Source of the DNA: G963662655 sp963666875
Lineage (GTDB): Bacteria > Cloacimonadota > Cloacimonadia > Cloacimonadales > JAIOQZ01
Direction of reading: 5' to 3'
Length of the DNA: 64,000 bases
Assembly (NCBI GenBank): GCA_963666875.2
Contig: CAXXPU010000009.1
Location: forward strand, 1 to 64,000
Under the pieces are notes generated by a model that did no database searches, was not told the origin of the DNA, and saw nothing but the letters and a program-made list of their open reading frames with translations. Each line of letters opens with the position of its first letter. Position 1 is the stretch's first letter. A program made the translations under genes and the position numbers. Positions 10,176-18,393 of this stretch are shown here, piece by piece.

Positions 10176-11579
10176 ATGCAACGCGACACGCCGGAATCGA
10201 TTAGAGAATCTTTTCGGAAGCGCATCGACGAAGGATTTGAACTTACACAGAAGCAACCCGACAAAGCCATCGAGCTTGCCGACGAATTACTGAAAACCGC
10301 TCGCGAGAGCGGCTGGAAGTCCGAAGAGGCGCAAGCGCTCCGGCTGAAGGGCATCATACAACGTATCAACGGCCATTTCAACGACGCGCTGGAGAGTTAC
10401 CGGAAGTCTCTCGAAATCGTGCGACGGGAATCGGACGACTTCAATCATGCAATTCTGCTGAACAACATCGGCAACATCTACCTCGATTTCGGCAGGTACG
10501 GTGAGGCGCTCGGATATTTCAAGGATTCGGTACGGCTCAGCGAAGCGGTGAGCAATCAGGAATACATCGCCATATCGATGAACAACATCGGTATCATATA
10601 CTACCGCATGGGCCAGTACGACCAGTCTTTGAAGCACCACCAGGAAGCACTGCGAATCGCTCGTGAGACGAACGACCGCGACATGTACGCCAAATCACGC
10701 AACTACATCTCGATCCTGCTGGCGAAGCAGGGCTATCTCGAAGAAGCGATCAAAGCGGGACTGGACGCGCTGAAGATCAACCAGGAGCTGGGCAATCGCA
10801 AGGGGATGATCTCTGTCAACGGCAACCTCGGCACCTACCACATCCAGCTCGGAGATACGGACAAAGCGCTCAAACACCTTCAGGAAGCGTATCGGATAGC
10901 TACCGACATCAACGACCACAAGTCGATCATCAGCAGCCTGAGCAACATCGGCAAGATATTCAAGGACCGCGGCGACAATCCGAAAGCGCTCGAGTATTTT
11001 CACCGTGCGCTTGAAGGCGCAAGGGAATCGGGCATTGTCTATGTGCAGCAGAAGGTGCTGTTTTCGCTCTACAATCTGCACAAGGCGGCCGACGATCATC
11101 AAGAAGCATTGAACTGCCTCGAGGAATACCACCGGATCAAAATCGACAACCTGGAGATCGAACGCAGCCGGCAACTCTCCGAAATCCGCACGCAATACGA
11201 ATTCGAGAAGAAGGATCGCGAGGCGGAAATCTATCGTTTGCGCAACATCGAACTGGCGGAGGCGAACCGTGTACTCAAGGAAACCCGTGACGACCTGATC
11301 GAAGCCGAACGACGCAATTCCACCCTCGCCATGGCGATCACCGCCAACCACGAGATCAACCAGCCCCTGATGGTGATTCGCGGCAACCTCGACATGCTGG
11401 AGAATCTCCTTTCCGATCGCCTGAACGACCCCAAAGCACAGAAGTATATCACGGGCATTCAGGACGCGATTCGTCGCATTCAGGGCATCCTCATCAAGTT
11501 CAAGAAGGTCAGCCGGGCGCACTACGAGCAGTACAGCGAAGGCTCGCAGATGATGGTGTTCGACGAGGAGAAGGAGTAG
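10176..11579 (+). CDS. TPR protein ending in a histidine-phosphotransfer box without ATPase domain
   Basis: A 467-aa intracellular protein. Residues about 20-330 are tetratricopeptide repeats (LLNNIGNIYLDFGRYGEAL, SMNNIGIIYYRMGQYDQSL), followed by a coiled coil with EKKDREAEIYRLRNIELAEAN, almost the same as in the preceding kinase. The C-terminus has a HisKA-like hairpin with His392 in ANHEINQPLMVIRG and a second helix ending KFKKVS. It then stops: no N, G1 or G2 box is present. The stop at 11577-11579 is clean, and 11580-11825 contains no remnant ATPase domain, so this looks like a natural architecture. It may be phosphorylated in trans, perhaps by the neighbouring kinase. GGAAG precedes the start. 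Confidence 0.8.
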   Translation: MQRDTPESIRESFRKRIDEGFELTQKQPDKAIELADELLKTARESGWKSEEAQALRLKGIIQRINGHFNDALESYRKSLEIVRRESDDFNHAILLNNIGNIYLDFGRYGEALGYFKDSVRLSEAVSNQEYIAISMNNIGIIYYRMGQYDQSLKHHQEALRIARETNDRDMYAKSRNYISILLAKQGYLEEAIKAGLDALKINQELGNRKGMISVNGNLGTYHIQLGDTDKALKHLQEAYRIATDINDHKSIISSLSNIGKIFKDRGDNPKALEYFHRALEGARESGIVYVQQKVLFSLYNLHKAADDHQEALNCLEEYHRIKIDNLEIERSRQLSEIRTQYEFEKKDREAEIYRLRNIELAEANRVLKETRDDLIEAERRNSTLAMAITANHEINQPLMVIRGNLDMLENLLSDRLNDPKAQKYITGIQDAIRRIQGILIKFKKVSRAHYEQYSEGSQMMVFDEEKE

Positions 11580-11825
11580 CTTCCTCTCACCCGCACGCAT
11601 CTTCGCCCGATCCCCACTCCGGCGTGGATATAATGCGCTTCCCGGACTACCGGACACGCGAATAGAAGCGCATAACACCACGCCTCCGTTGGCGATCAGA
11701 CGAATCTGCGCGCGGCACATCGGGTTCGCAGATAAAAAAAGATTGACGTTCAACGGCGCAGGTGATCATCTCTTCTCGGACCGTCGAGTTGGAACTCGGC
11801 ATCAAATAATCCTTCGGAGGGGTAT

Positions 11826-12278
11826 ATGTTTGGAATGTCACCCGCCCTGATCTGGCTGATCATCGGCATCATTTTCATTGCGCTGGAGTTCGTGATCCCG
11901 GGACTGGTCATCGCTTTCTTCGGAATGGGCGCGCTCATCACCGCACTGACCACCGTAATCGGATTGACCGGTGGATTCAACATGCAGGTCATCGTGTTCA
12001 TCGTGGCGTCTCTGGCGTCGCTGTTCCTGCTGAGACGCTACATGAAGAAGGTCTTCATGGGCAAATCGGAGGGCGACGGCGTGAACGAGTTCAACCTCGA
12101 CGTCGGCAAGGTCGTGCCGGTCGTACAGACCATCGATCCGAAGAAAAACACGGGTAAGATCAAGTATCAGGGGACGCTCTGGAGCGCGACATGCGAGGAT
12201 GTCATCCCCGAGGGCGAAACGGCTCGTATCGTCGGGCGCGAGAATATAACCATCAAGGTCGAGAAGATCGAATCGTAA
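11826..12278 (+). CDS. NfeD family membrane protein (short form)
   Basis: A 150-aa protein with about three N-terminal membrane helices (residues about 5-75: WLIIGIIFIALEFVIPG, then GALITALTTVIGL and VIVFIVASLASLFLL) and a C-terminal OB-fold-like beta domain (about 88-150; GKIKYQGTLWSA and EGETARIVG are typical). It lacks the ClpP-like protease domain of long NfeD. The short form is known to pair with stomatin-type SPFH proteins, and one follows 11 bases downstream. GGAGG lies 5' of the start (11816-11820). Confidence 0.9.
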   Translation: MFGMSPALIWLIIGIIFIALEFVIPGLVIAFFGMGALITALTTVIGLTGGFNMQVIVFIVASLASLFLLRRYMKKVFMGKSEGDGVNEFNLDVGKVVPVVQTIDPKKNTGKIKYQGTLWSATCEDVIPEGETARIVGRENITIKVEKIES

Positions 12279-12289
12279 CAGGAGGAATC

Positions 12290-13202
12290 ATGCCATACGT
12301 ATTAGCCGTCATCGGTGTTCTGGTCATCATCACCTTTTTCAAGACCATCCGCATCGTGCCGAACCAGCACGCCTTCATCGTCGAACGACTGGGTAAGTAC
12401 TCGAAGACCCTCGAGGCCGGATTCCACATCCTGACGCCCTTCATCGACAAGGTCTCCTACAAATTCTCGCTCAAGGAAACCGCCATCGACGTCCCGCCGC
12501 AGGTCTGCATCACCAAGGACAACATTTCCATCGAGATCGACGGCGTGCTCTACGTGAAAATCGTCGATCCGATCAAGTCCGCTTACGGCATCAACGACTA
12601 CCGCTACGCCATCATCCAGCTCGCGCAGACCACCATGCGTTCCGAGATCGGTAAGCTCGACCTCGATGTTACCTTTGAATCGCGCGACGTGATCAACGCC
12701 GCCATCGTTCTTGCTATCGACGAGGCGTCCGACCCGTGGGGCATCAAGGTAACGCGCTACGAGATCAAGAACATCACCCCGCCGCCGACCATCATCGACG
12801 CCATGGAAAAAACAAATGCGCGCCGAACGCGAGAAGCGCGAGCAGATATACCTGTCCGAAGGTGACAAACTCGCCAGGATCAACCGCGCCGAGGGTAACA
12901 AGCAGGAAGCCATCAAGCAATCCGAGGGTGAACGGCTCAAACGCGAAAACGAGGCCACCGGCGAGGCTTTCGCCATCGAGGCCGTTGCCAAGGCTACCGC
13001 GATGAGCATTCGCGAAATCGCCGCCGCCATCAACGAGCCGGGCGGACAGCAGGCTGTGCAACTCAGCATTGCGCAAGACTGGATTCAATCCTTTGCCAAG
13101 CTCGCCAAGGAAAACAACACCCTCATCATCCCCACCGACGTCACCGACATCGCATCCGTGACCTCCGTGGTCAAGACCGCGTTCGAGAGCGTGAAGAAGT
13201 AG
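12290..13202 (+). CDS. Stomatin/SPFH (band 7) family protein, with frameshift
   Basis: Membrane-anchored SPFH scaffold of the stomatin/QmcA type, thought to organise membrane microdomains with NfeD. One N-terminal helix (YVLAVIGVLVIITFF) precedes the band-7 domain: VPNQHAFIVERLGKYSKTL, VPPQVCITKDNISI, AQTTMRSEIGKLDLD and WGIKVTRYEIKNITPP. After DAMEK the frame fails. The next frame continues QMRAEREKREQIYLSEGD and the usual alanine/glutamate-rich helix, ending ASVTSVVKTAFESVKK. Six A at 12807-12812 where five would restore the frame. Repaired length is about 303 aa. GGAGG lies 4 bases before the ATG. A strong hairpin follows the stop. Confidence 0.9.
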
Positions 13203-13228
13203 GATCGTTAATCAGGATAGACTTTGTT

Positions 13229-13260
13229 CCCCCTCTGCGCGGTGTGGAGGGGGATTTTTA
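13229..13260 (+). terminator. Rho-independent terminator after the NfeD/stomatin operon
   Basis: Stem CCCCCTC (13229-13235) pairs with GAGGGGG (13247-13253) around an 11-base loop, followed by ATTTTTATT. It lies 27 bases after the stomatin stop. Confidence 0.85.
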
Positions 13261-13318
13261 TTGACACAGATTATACTAAAGTCAAACTGCTGACTATTCG
13301 CTATCACTGGAGGATAAT

Positions 13319-13687
13319 ATGCCGCAGTTCCTATTGTTGTTGAGATGGTTTCTGTTTTTACCTGCTGCAATAATCACAAATTTGGTTGTTTTTCCAATTG
13401 TTTTCTGGATAAATAGAATCGATTTCATCGGTGAGTTCACCTCACTTATGCTTGCTCATGTAGCAAGTTCTATTCTGTACCTTATGGTTGGGGTAGCAAT
13501 AGTACCCAAGAAAAAGTACGTAGTAGCTGTAATTCTGACTTCGCTTTACGTTGTTTTCTCTCTATCCGCAATTGGATATAGTCTTTTTGCTGATGAGATG
13601 TTTTTGTGGAAGAAAGTCATTGCTCAGCTGATTTCTGTGATTTTAATAATAATCTATTGTAGGGAGGAAGTGCCTAGGGAAATATAG
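13319..13687 (+). CDS. Small hydrophobic membrane protein, unknown function
   Basis: A 122-aa integral membrane protein with about four predicted helices (near residues 5-30, 40-62, 68-90 and 95-117) and a short polar tail EEVPREI. I do not recognise a family. GGAGG lies upstream (13310-13314). The codons are clearly more AT-rich than in the surrounding operons, and the next gene shares this bias, so both may have arrived together by transfer. Confidence 0.65.
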   Translation: MPQFLLLLRWFLFLPAAIITNLVVFPIVFWINRIDFIGEFTSLMLAHVASSILYLMVGVAIVPKKKYVVAVILTSLYVVFSLSAIGYSLFADEMFLWKKVIAQLISVILIIIYCREEVPREI

Positions 13688-13744
13688 TATCACAATGATC
13701 GGAGTTATTTCGAAATCTTTCTATTCAGAATAAAGAGGGGATCG

Positions 13745-14476
13745 ATGAATTTTGAGGTAGAAAATCAGCAAAAACTACTAAGCACACTAAAACACACAAT
13801 CTATTTAAGACCATCTCTATACAAAGAGAGAAACACAGAAGAATCTGAAGTCTTTGGTATTGGTAGATTATTGGCTTTCTTGTCGGACTTAAAATTCCTA
13901 AGTTATCCTCTTTCTTTAAAACACCTCGATAGACCTGATTTCATTCTGTCTATGGAAGACAAAACCATCGGGATTGAGATCACGGAATTATTGATAAATG
14001 ATATTGAACGAGCAAGTAAGTATTGGAGAGAATGCAAGGATTATGAACCTTTAGATTTAAGTATTGGCACATATGGAGCTCCACTCTTGGCTAAAGAAGT
14101 TTTTAACTATAGAAATAGCGCAGGGAAATGGGAAGTTTGGGGTAAGCCACTACTGGGTAGTAATGATAATCAGGAGCTTCTAAGAGCACTTTCACAACAA
14201 GTATTAAAGAAAAGAGATAAACTAAGGCATTATAAATCATGCAGCGAGTATTGGTTATACATTTATGAGTGCTTTAGGGGAAGAAGGTTTAACATTGATG
14301 AGCTGAAAAAGAATATCATAGAACTATCAGGAAGTTTTTTTCCGGAGACCTGCTTTCAAAAGATATTTTTGGATATCCATGGCAGGCCAGAAGAAAGATT
14401 TATGCTATCAATATCTAAAAATAAACTAAGTACTCGAGACTTCACCAACCACTGGATCAATCTGTATACAAAGTAA
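13745..14476 (+). CDS. Hypothetical protein with possible PD-(D/E)XK-like nuclease motif
   Basis: A 243-aa AT-rich gene. Residues about 60-80 read RPDFILSMEDKTIGIEITE: Pro-Asp, about a dozen residues, then Glu-Ile-Thr. This spacing resembles the catalytic PD...ExT variant of the restriction-endonuclease-like fold. Later a helix with QQVLKKRDKLRHY supplies Lys residues. No other domain is seen. The assignment is by pattern only and could be coincidence. AGAGGGG lies upstream of the ATG. Its 3' end overlaps the convergent HEPN gene by 20 bases. Confidence 0.62.
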   Translation: MNFEVENQQKLLSTLKHTIYLRPSLYKERNTEESEVFGIGRLLAFLSDLKFLSYPLSLKHLDRPDFILSMEDKTIGIEITELLINDIERASKYWRECKDYEPLDLSIGTYGAPLLAKEVFNYRNSAGKWEVWGKPLLGSNDNQELLRALSQQVLKKRDKLRHYKSCSEYWLYIYECFRGRRFNIDELKKNIIELSGSFFPETCFQKIFLDIHGRPEERFMLSISKNKLSTRDFTNHWINLYTK

Positions 14477-14860
14477 GTTCAATAATGGATTTTACTTGAT
14501 TGTTCAGCTCAAGAGCTTCTCTCATCTCCGCATCACTCGGTTCGATCACATCACCAGGATAACGGATTTCTACACCATATGGAGAGAGTATCGCGGCTGG
14601 CATCAGTTTATCGGCTAATTCAGTATGGATTGACTTGATAATCGAGATAAGCTCGCGAATATTATGGGTTCTCGGGAACTCACCTGTTTCGAAGTCAAAT
14701 AGGCTTTGAGGTATTTCTCTACAGCCTGCTGGGCATGGAAACATGCTACCGATCTCAGTGGGTTTTCCAATGTCGCCAATGCTTCAGCTGCCTTCAGGTC
14801 TTGATCGGCTTTGAATTGCCATTCCTCGACAAGCTTCTTGACCACTGTGTCTTTATCCAT
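14457..14860 (-). CDS. HEPN domain protein (putative toxin), with frameshift
   Basis: HEPN-family protein, normally paired with a minimal nucleotidyltransferase in HEPN/MNT toxin-antitoxin modules; HEPN partners are often RNases. The first part has RSVACFHAQQAVEKYLKAYLT, the typical HEPN helix with Arg and His five residues apart. After TSKQV the frame is lost; the next frame gives EFPRTHNIRELISIIKSIH and a helical C-terminus. One missing base near 14681 joins them, giving about 134 aa, normal for the family. Its start lies inside the end of the nucleotidyltransferase gene (8-base overlap), so they are translationally coupled. If the frameshift is real the toxin would be dead. Confidence 0.82.
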
Positions 14861-15167
14861 AAATCACCCTGCCATATTTATTTGCCGGGTATGCCATTCC
14901 GCCGATGACATCCTTACTTGCTTCGAACCAGTCTTTCTGCATCACGACGATATCGAACGGGAAGCCGAGTCCGGAGAGCGATTCCTCGATCTTGAGGCTC
15001 TCTTCGCGGCGATTGACCTCTTCATTCTCGACAATCAACAGATCGATATCGCTGTCGCGCGTCATGGTACCAGTCGCAGCAGAACCGAAAAGGATCACCT
15101 TGTGCGGCTTCGCGACATTCAGTATCCTGTCGAGGATTTCCGTTATCAATGCATCGTCGATTCCCAT
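14853..15167 (-). CDS. Minimal nucleotidyltransferase (MNT), putative antitoxin
   Basis: A 104-aa MNT-type protein with the nucleotidyltransferase signature GSAATGTMTRDSDIDLL and a third acidic residue in FDIVVM. In MntA/HepT-type modules the MNT partner neutralises the HEPN toxin by adding nucleotides to it; that role is inferred here from the pairing. The start at 15167 (MGIDDALI) has AGGA six bases upstream; in-frame ATG 15185 and TTG 15197 are alternatives. It is the first gene of the pair and overlaps HEPN by 8 bases. Confidence 0.85.
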   Translation of the reverse strand: MGIDDALITEILDRILNVAKPHKVILFGSAATGTMTRDSDIDLLIVENEEVNRREESLKIEESLSGLGFPFDIVVMQKDWFEASKDVIGGMAYPANKYGRVIYG

Positions 15168-15239
15168 ATCGCGTCCTATGATCATTAGTTGCCACAATAG
15201 TTATCATGGAAACTGTGGTGGTCAAGCATTATCTTCGTC

Positions 15240-15360
15240 CGAATCAGGATTCACACGATTTACAGGATGAACAGGATAGAGAACGTCAGTTTGCGGTGGG
15301 TGCTCTTCTCTCCAATCGTGCTAATCATGCTAATCCTGAAAATCGTGATTCAGACAGACA
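15240..15360. repeat. Dispersed intergenic repeat
   Basis: Contains GATTCACACGATTTACAGGA at 15249-15268 and the CTAATCCTGAAAATCGTGAT core near 15329-15348, the latter shared with window positions 1-34. The rest of 15168-15432 holds no gene that I can support apart from the start region of the next gene. Confidence 0.5.
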
Positions 15361-15432
15361 ACATTATCCATTTGACAATTTTTACTCGAATTACTATGTT
15401 CTACACATCATCCCACACCAAAGGAGCCGACT

Positions 15433-16060
15433 ATGTCCCCAAAATTTCTCGATTCGAAAAAGCCACTATCTACATGCAAGGAAGCGTCCTGCGAGGGTTG
15501 TGAACTTCCGAAAGACATCGTCTGCCACTTCATCGGGCCGGCAACTGGCGCGGTTCATTCTGTCAATGCTGCCGGCGTTCGTATTGGGTGTGGTGCTGAT
15601 AATCAAGTACAATCCGTGGTACCTGATCGGGTGGACGGCGATCTGCGCGGCGTTCTTCGGATTCGTGGAGATCCGCGTGATGTGCTCTCACTGCCCGCAC
15701 TACGCAGAACCGGGTCTTAAATCCCTCAAATGCTGGGCAAACTACGGCTCGCCGAAGATCTGGCAGTACCGCCCGGGCCCGATGAACATGGCGGAGAAAT
15801 TCTTCTTCTTTCTCGGTTTTACGCTCATCGTCGCTTACCCGACGGTTCTGGGCATCCTCGTGCATTCGTGGAACTGGCTGGTCAGTTTCGCGTTTGCGCT
15901 GCTGTTTGCCATTTCCATGCTTCGGGGCTACTACTGTAATCGCTGTATGAACTTCGCCTGTCCGCTCAACCGCGTGGATCGGGAGATCAGGAAAAAATTC
16001 TTCGAGAAGAATCCGGTGGTGAAAGAGGCGTGGGAAAACTCCCCCCAGCCCCCTCTTTGA
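15433..16060 (+). CDS. Cysteine-rich membrane protein, unknown function, with frameshift
   Basis: About 208 aa when read across a frameshift at GGG 15535-15537 (one G too many). The N-terminal part has a Cys cluster (CKEASCEGC and later VCHF). The next frame gives IGRQLARFILSMLPAFVLG and two membrane helices, then MCSHCPHYAEPG with KCW, two more helices, and a C-terminal CNRCMNFACPLNRVD. The three Cys clusters suggest metal or Fe-S binding at the membrane face. I do not know the family. AAGGAG precedes the ATG by 6 bases. The last residues (SPQPPL) and the stop come from a dispersed repeat, so the natural C-terminus may have been replaced. Confidence 0.72.
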
Positions 16061-16148
16061 TTAAAGAAGGGGAGTAGGAAAACTCAACCATCTTCGCATG
16101 GATTGTTCCCCTCTCTTGGTTCGAAGAGAGGGGTCAGGGGAGAGTTTC
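16042..16148. repeat. Dispersed repeat with CCCCTCTCTT hairpin
   Basis: CCCCTCTCTT at 16108-16117 and AAGAGAGGGG at 16124-16133 form a perfect 10-bp stem with loop GGTTCG. The flanks (CCCCCAGCCCCCTCTTTGAT at about 16042 and GGTCAGGGGAGAGTTTCCC at about 16132) are of the kind found in widespread bacterial intergenic repeats. It may also end transcription of the upstream gene. Confidence 0.65.
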
Positions 16149-16324
16149 CCAAAATTCCTTGACACGGGAGGCTTTTCTGTTATCCGTTGCGGCAATTCTT
16201 ATCAACGATGATGGGAAGGTCGCATGTTTGTGAGGAAGATTCAATCATATCGATGCAATTCAATACGCAAGAGAGATAAGCATACGCAAAATCAGATAGA
16301 AATTCAATCAGGAAAGGATTTTTT

Positions 16325-17494
16325 ATGAACATTCACGAGTATCAGGCGAAACAGGTTTTCGCGAATTACGGCGTTCCTCTGAGCAAGGGGAAGGTGGCGT
16401 TCACGGTCGATGAAGCCGTTCAGGCGGCGCAGGAGATCGGCGGTGAGAAATGGGTGGTCAAGGCACAGATTCACGCGGGTGGTCGCGGCAAGGGCGGCGG
16501 CGTAAAGCTTGCAAAGACGCTGGACGAGGTCAGGCAGCACGCGGAGGCGATCCTGGGCATAACGCTGGTTACGCACCAGACCGGACCGCAAGGCAAGCTG
16601 GTCAAGAAGCTCTACATCGAGGCGGCAGCGGATATCGCGAAGGAATACTACCTCGGCGTGGTGCTGGATCGCGCACGCGAGATGCCCGTCTTCATCGCAT
16701 CGACCGAGGGCGGCATGGAGATCGAGAAGGTCGCGGCCGAGACGCCCGAGAAGATCATCAAGGTCGGGGTCGATCCGCTGACCGGATTCCAGCCGTTCCA
16801 CGCACGCGAACTGGCCTTCGGGCTGAAGCTCACGCCAGCACAGTCGAAAGACTTTTCCAAATTCGCGCAAGCGCTGTACAAGGTCTATATCGATAACGAC
16901 GCCAGCCTCATCGAGATCAACCCGTTGGTGCTGACCGGCGACGACCGCTTTATCGCGCTGGATGCCAAGATGAATTTCGACGACAACGCGCTCTTCCGGC
17001 ATCCGGACATCATGGACATGCGCGATCTGGACGAAGAAGAACCCACCGAGACTGAGGCCGGCAACTACGGGCTGAGCTACGTCAAGCTGGACGGCAACGT
17101 CGGCTGCATGGTCAACGGCGCGGGACTGGCGATGTCCACCATGGATATTATAAAACTCTCCGGCGGCGAACCGGCGAACTTCCTGGACGTGGGCGGCGGA
17201 GCCAGCGCGGAGACGGTCGCCAAAGGATTCGAGATCATCCTGCGCGATCCCAACGTGAAGGCCATCTTCGTGAACATTTTCGGTGGCATCGTACGCTGCG
17301 ACCGCATCGCCAACGGCATCCTCGAAGCGACCGAAGTCACCAACGTATCTGTGCCGGTCGTCGTGCGGCTGGACGGAACCAACGCGAAGGAAGCCATGGG
17401 GATTCTCGAGAAGTCGAGTATCGAGAATATCATCACCGCGAGCGACCTGGCGGACGGCGCGCGGAAAGTCGTGCAAGCAGCGAAAGGAGCGTAA
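16325..17494 (+). CDS. sucC: Succinyl-CoA synthetase (ADP-forming) beta subunit
   Basis: ATP-grasp subunit that binds nucleotide and, with SucD, interconverts succinyl-CoA and succinate with substrate-level phosphorylation. It is 389 aa, normal length. Typical features: MNIHEYQAKQVFANYGVP, VKAQIHAGGRGKGGGVKLAK, LIEINPLVLTGD, NGAGLAMSTMDIIKLSGG, NFLDVGGGA and IFVNIFGGIVRCD. AGGA lies upstream of the ATG. The sucD gene starts one base after the stop, so they form one operon. Confidence 0.97.
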   Translation: MNIHEYQAKQVFANYGVPLSKGKVAFTVDEAVQAAQEIGGEKWVVKAQIHAGGRGKGGGVKLAKTLDEVRQHAEAILGITLVTHQTGPQGKLVKKLYIEAAADIAKEYYLGVVLDRAREMPVFIASTEGGMEIEKVAAETPEKIIKVGVDPLTGFQPFHARELAFGLKLTPAQSKDFSKFAQALYKVYIDNDASLIEINPLVLTGDDRFIALDAKMNFDDNALFRHPDIMDMRDLDEEEPTETEAGNYGLSYVKLDGNVGCMVNGAGLAMSTMDIIKLSGGEPANFLDVGGGASAETVAKGFEIILRDPNVKAIFVNIFGGIVRCDRIANGILEATEVTNVSVPVVVRLDGTNAKEAMGILEKSSIENIITASDLADGARKVVQAAKGA

Positions 17495-17495
17495 C

Positions 17496-18371
17496 ATGTC
17501 GATACTGGTAAACAAAGATTCGAAGGTCATCGTACAGGGATTCACGGGCAAGGAAGGCACCTTCCACGCCGGGCAGTGCATCGACTACGGAACCAACGTC
17601 GTCGGTGGCGTAACACCGGGCAAGGGCGGTCAGGAACACCTCGGCAAACCGGTCTTCAACACCTGCAAGGACGCCGTGGAAGCGACCGGCGCCAACGTCT
17701 CGCTCATCTTCGTACCGCCCAAATTCGCCGCGGACGCCGTCATGGAAGCCGCCGAAGCAGGAATCGAAGTCATCGTCTGCGTCACCGAGGGCATCCCCGT
17801 GAAGGACATGATGATCGCCAAGAAGCTGTGCAACGCGCGCGGCGTACGGCTCGTGGGCCCCAACTGCCCGGGCGTCATCACGCCGAACGAAGCCAAGATC
17901 GGCATCATGCCCGGATTCGTCTTCAAGAAGGGTCGCGTGGGCGTGATCAGCAAGTCCGGCACCCTCACCTACGAGGCCGCCAACCAGGTGGTTCAAGCCG
18001 GTCTGGGCGTTTCCACCGCGGTGGGTATCGGCGGCGATCCCATCATCGGAACAGGATTCATCGACCTGCTCGAGCTCTTCGAGAACGATCCCGAGACGGA
18101 CGCCATCGTCATGATCGGTGAGATCGGCGGCGACCTCGAAATCCAGGCCGCGAGCTATATCAAGGAGCACGTGACCAAGCCGGTGATATCCTTCATCGCC
18201 GGTCAGACAGCGCCCAAGGGCAAGCGCATGGGTCACGCCGGGGCGATCATCGCCGGAAGCAAGGGCACAGCGAAAGAGAAAATGGACGCGCTTCGAGCCG
18301 CAGGAGTATCCGTGGTCGATTCACCCGCAGAGATAGGAGCGACTGCACGAGATAGACTTACCAACCCGTAA
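17496..18371 (+). CDS. sucD: Succinyl-CoA synthetase alpha subunit
   Basis: CoA-binding subunit carrying the phosphohistidine. It is 291 aa, normal length. It has the CoA-binding Rossmann start (SKVIVQGFTGKEGTFHA), GVTPGKGG, GPNCPGVITP and the active-site His in GHAGAIIAGSKGTA. AAAGGAG precedes the ATG. The fumarase genes follow 22 bases later, so sucCD and fumarase may be one TCA-cycle transcription unit. Confidence 0.97.
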   Translation: MSILVNKDSKVIVQGFTGKEGTFHAGQCIDYGTNVVGGVTPGKGGQEHLGKPVFNTCKDAVEATGANVSLIFVPPKFAADAVMEAAEAGIEVIVCVTEGIPVKDMMIAKKLCNARGVRLVGPNCPGVITPNEAKIGIMPGFVFKKGRVGVISKSGTLTYEAANQVVQAGLGVSTAVGIGGDPIIGTGFIDLLELFENDPETDAIVMIGEIGGDLEIQAASYIKEHVTKPVISFIAGQTAPKGKRMGHAGAIIAGSKGTAKEKMDALRAAGVSVVDSPAEIGATARDRLTNP

Positions 18372-18393
18372 CCAACCCTACAAGGAGACGCTT

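Noticed and set aside
15206..15432. Upstream extension of the Cys-rich protein to 15206
   Set aside because: That part is translated dispersed repeat; the ribosome site and Cys motif support the start at 15433 in another frame.
201..15600. Programmed ribosomal frameshifting as the reason for broken genes
   Set aside because: Eight unrelated genes, different bases and no slippery heptamer plus structure pattern make sequence error far more likely.
16118..16130. GGTTCGAAG as a tRNA T-loop
   Set aside because: No cloverleaf can be built around it; it is the loop of the repeat hairpin.
16304..17581. 425-aa minus-strand frame opposite sucC
   Set aside because: Shadow of a strongly conserved gene; no recognisable domain or ribosome site.
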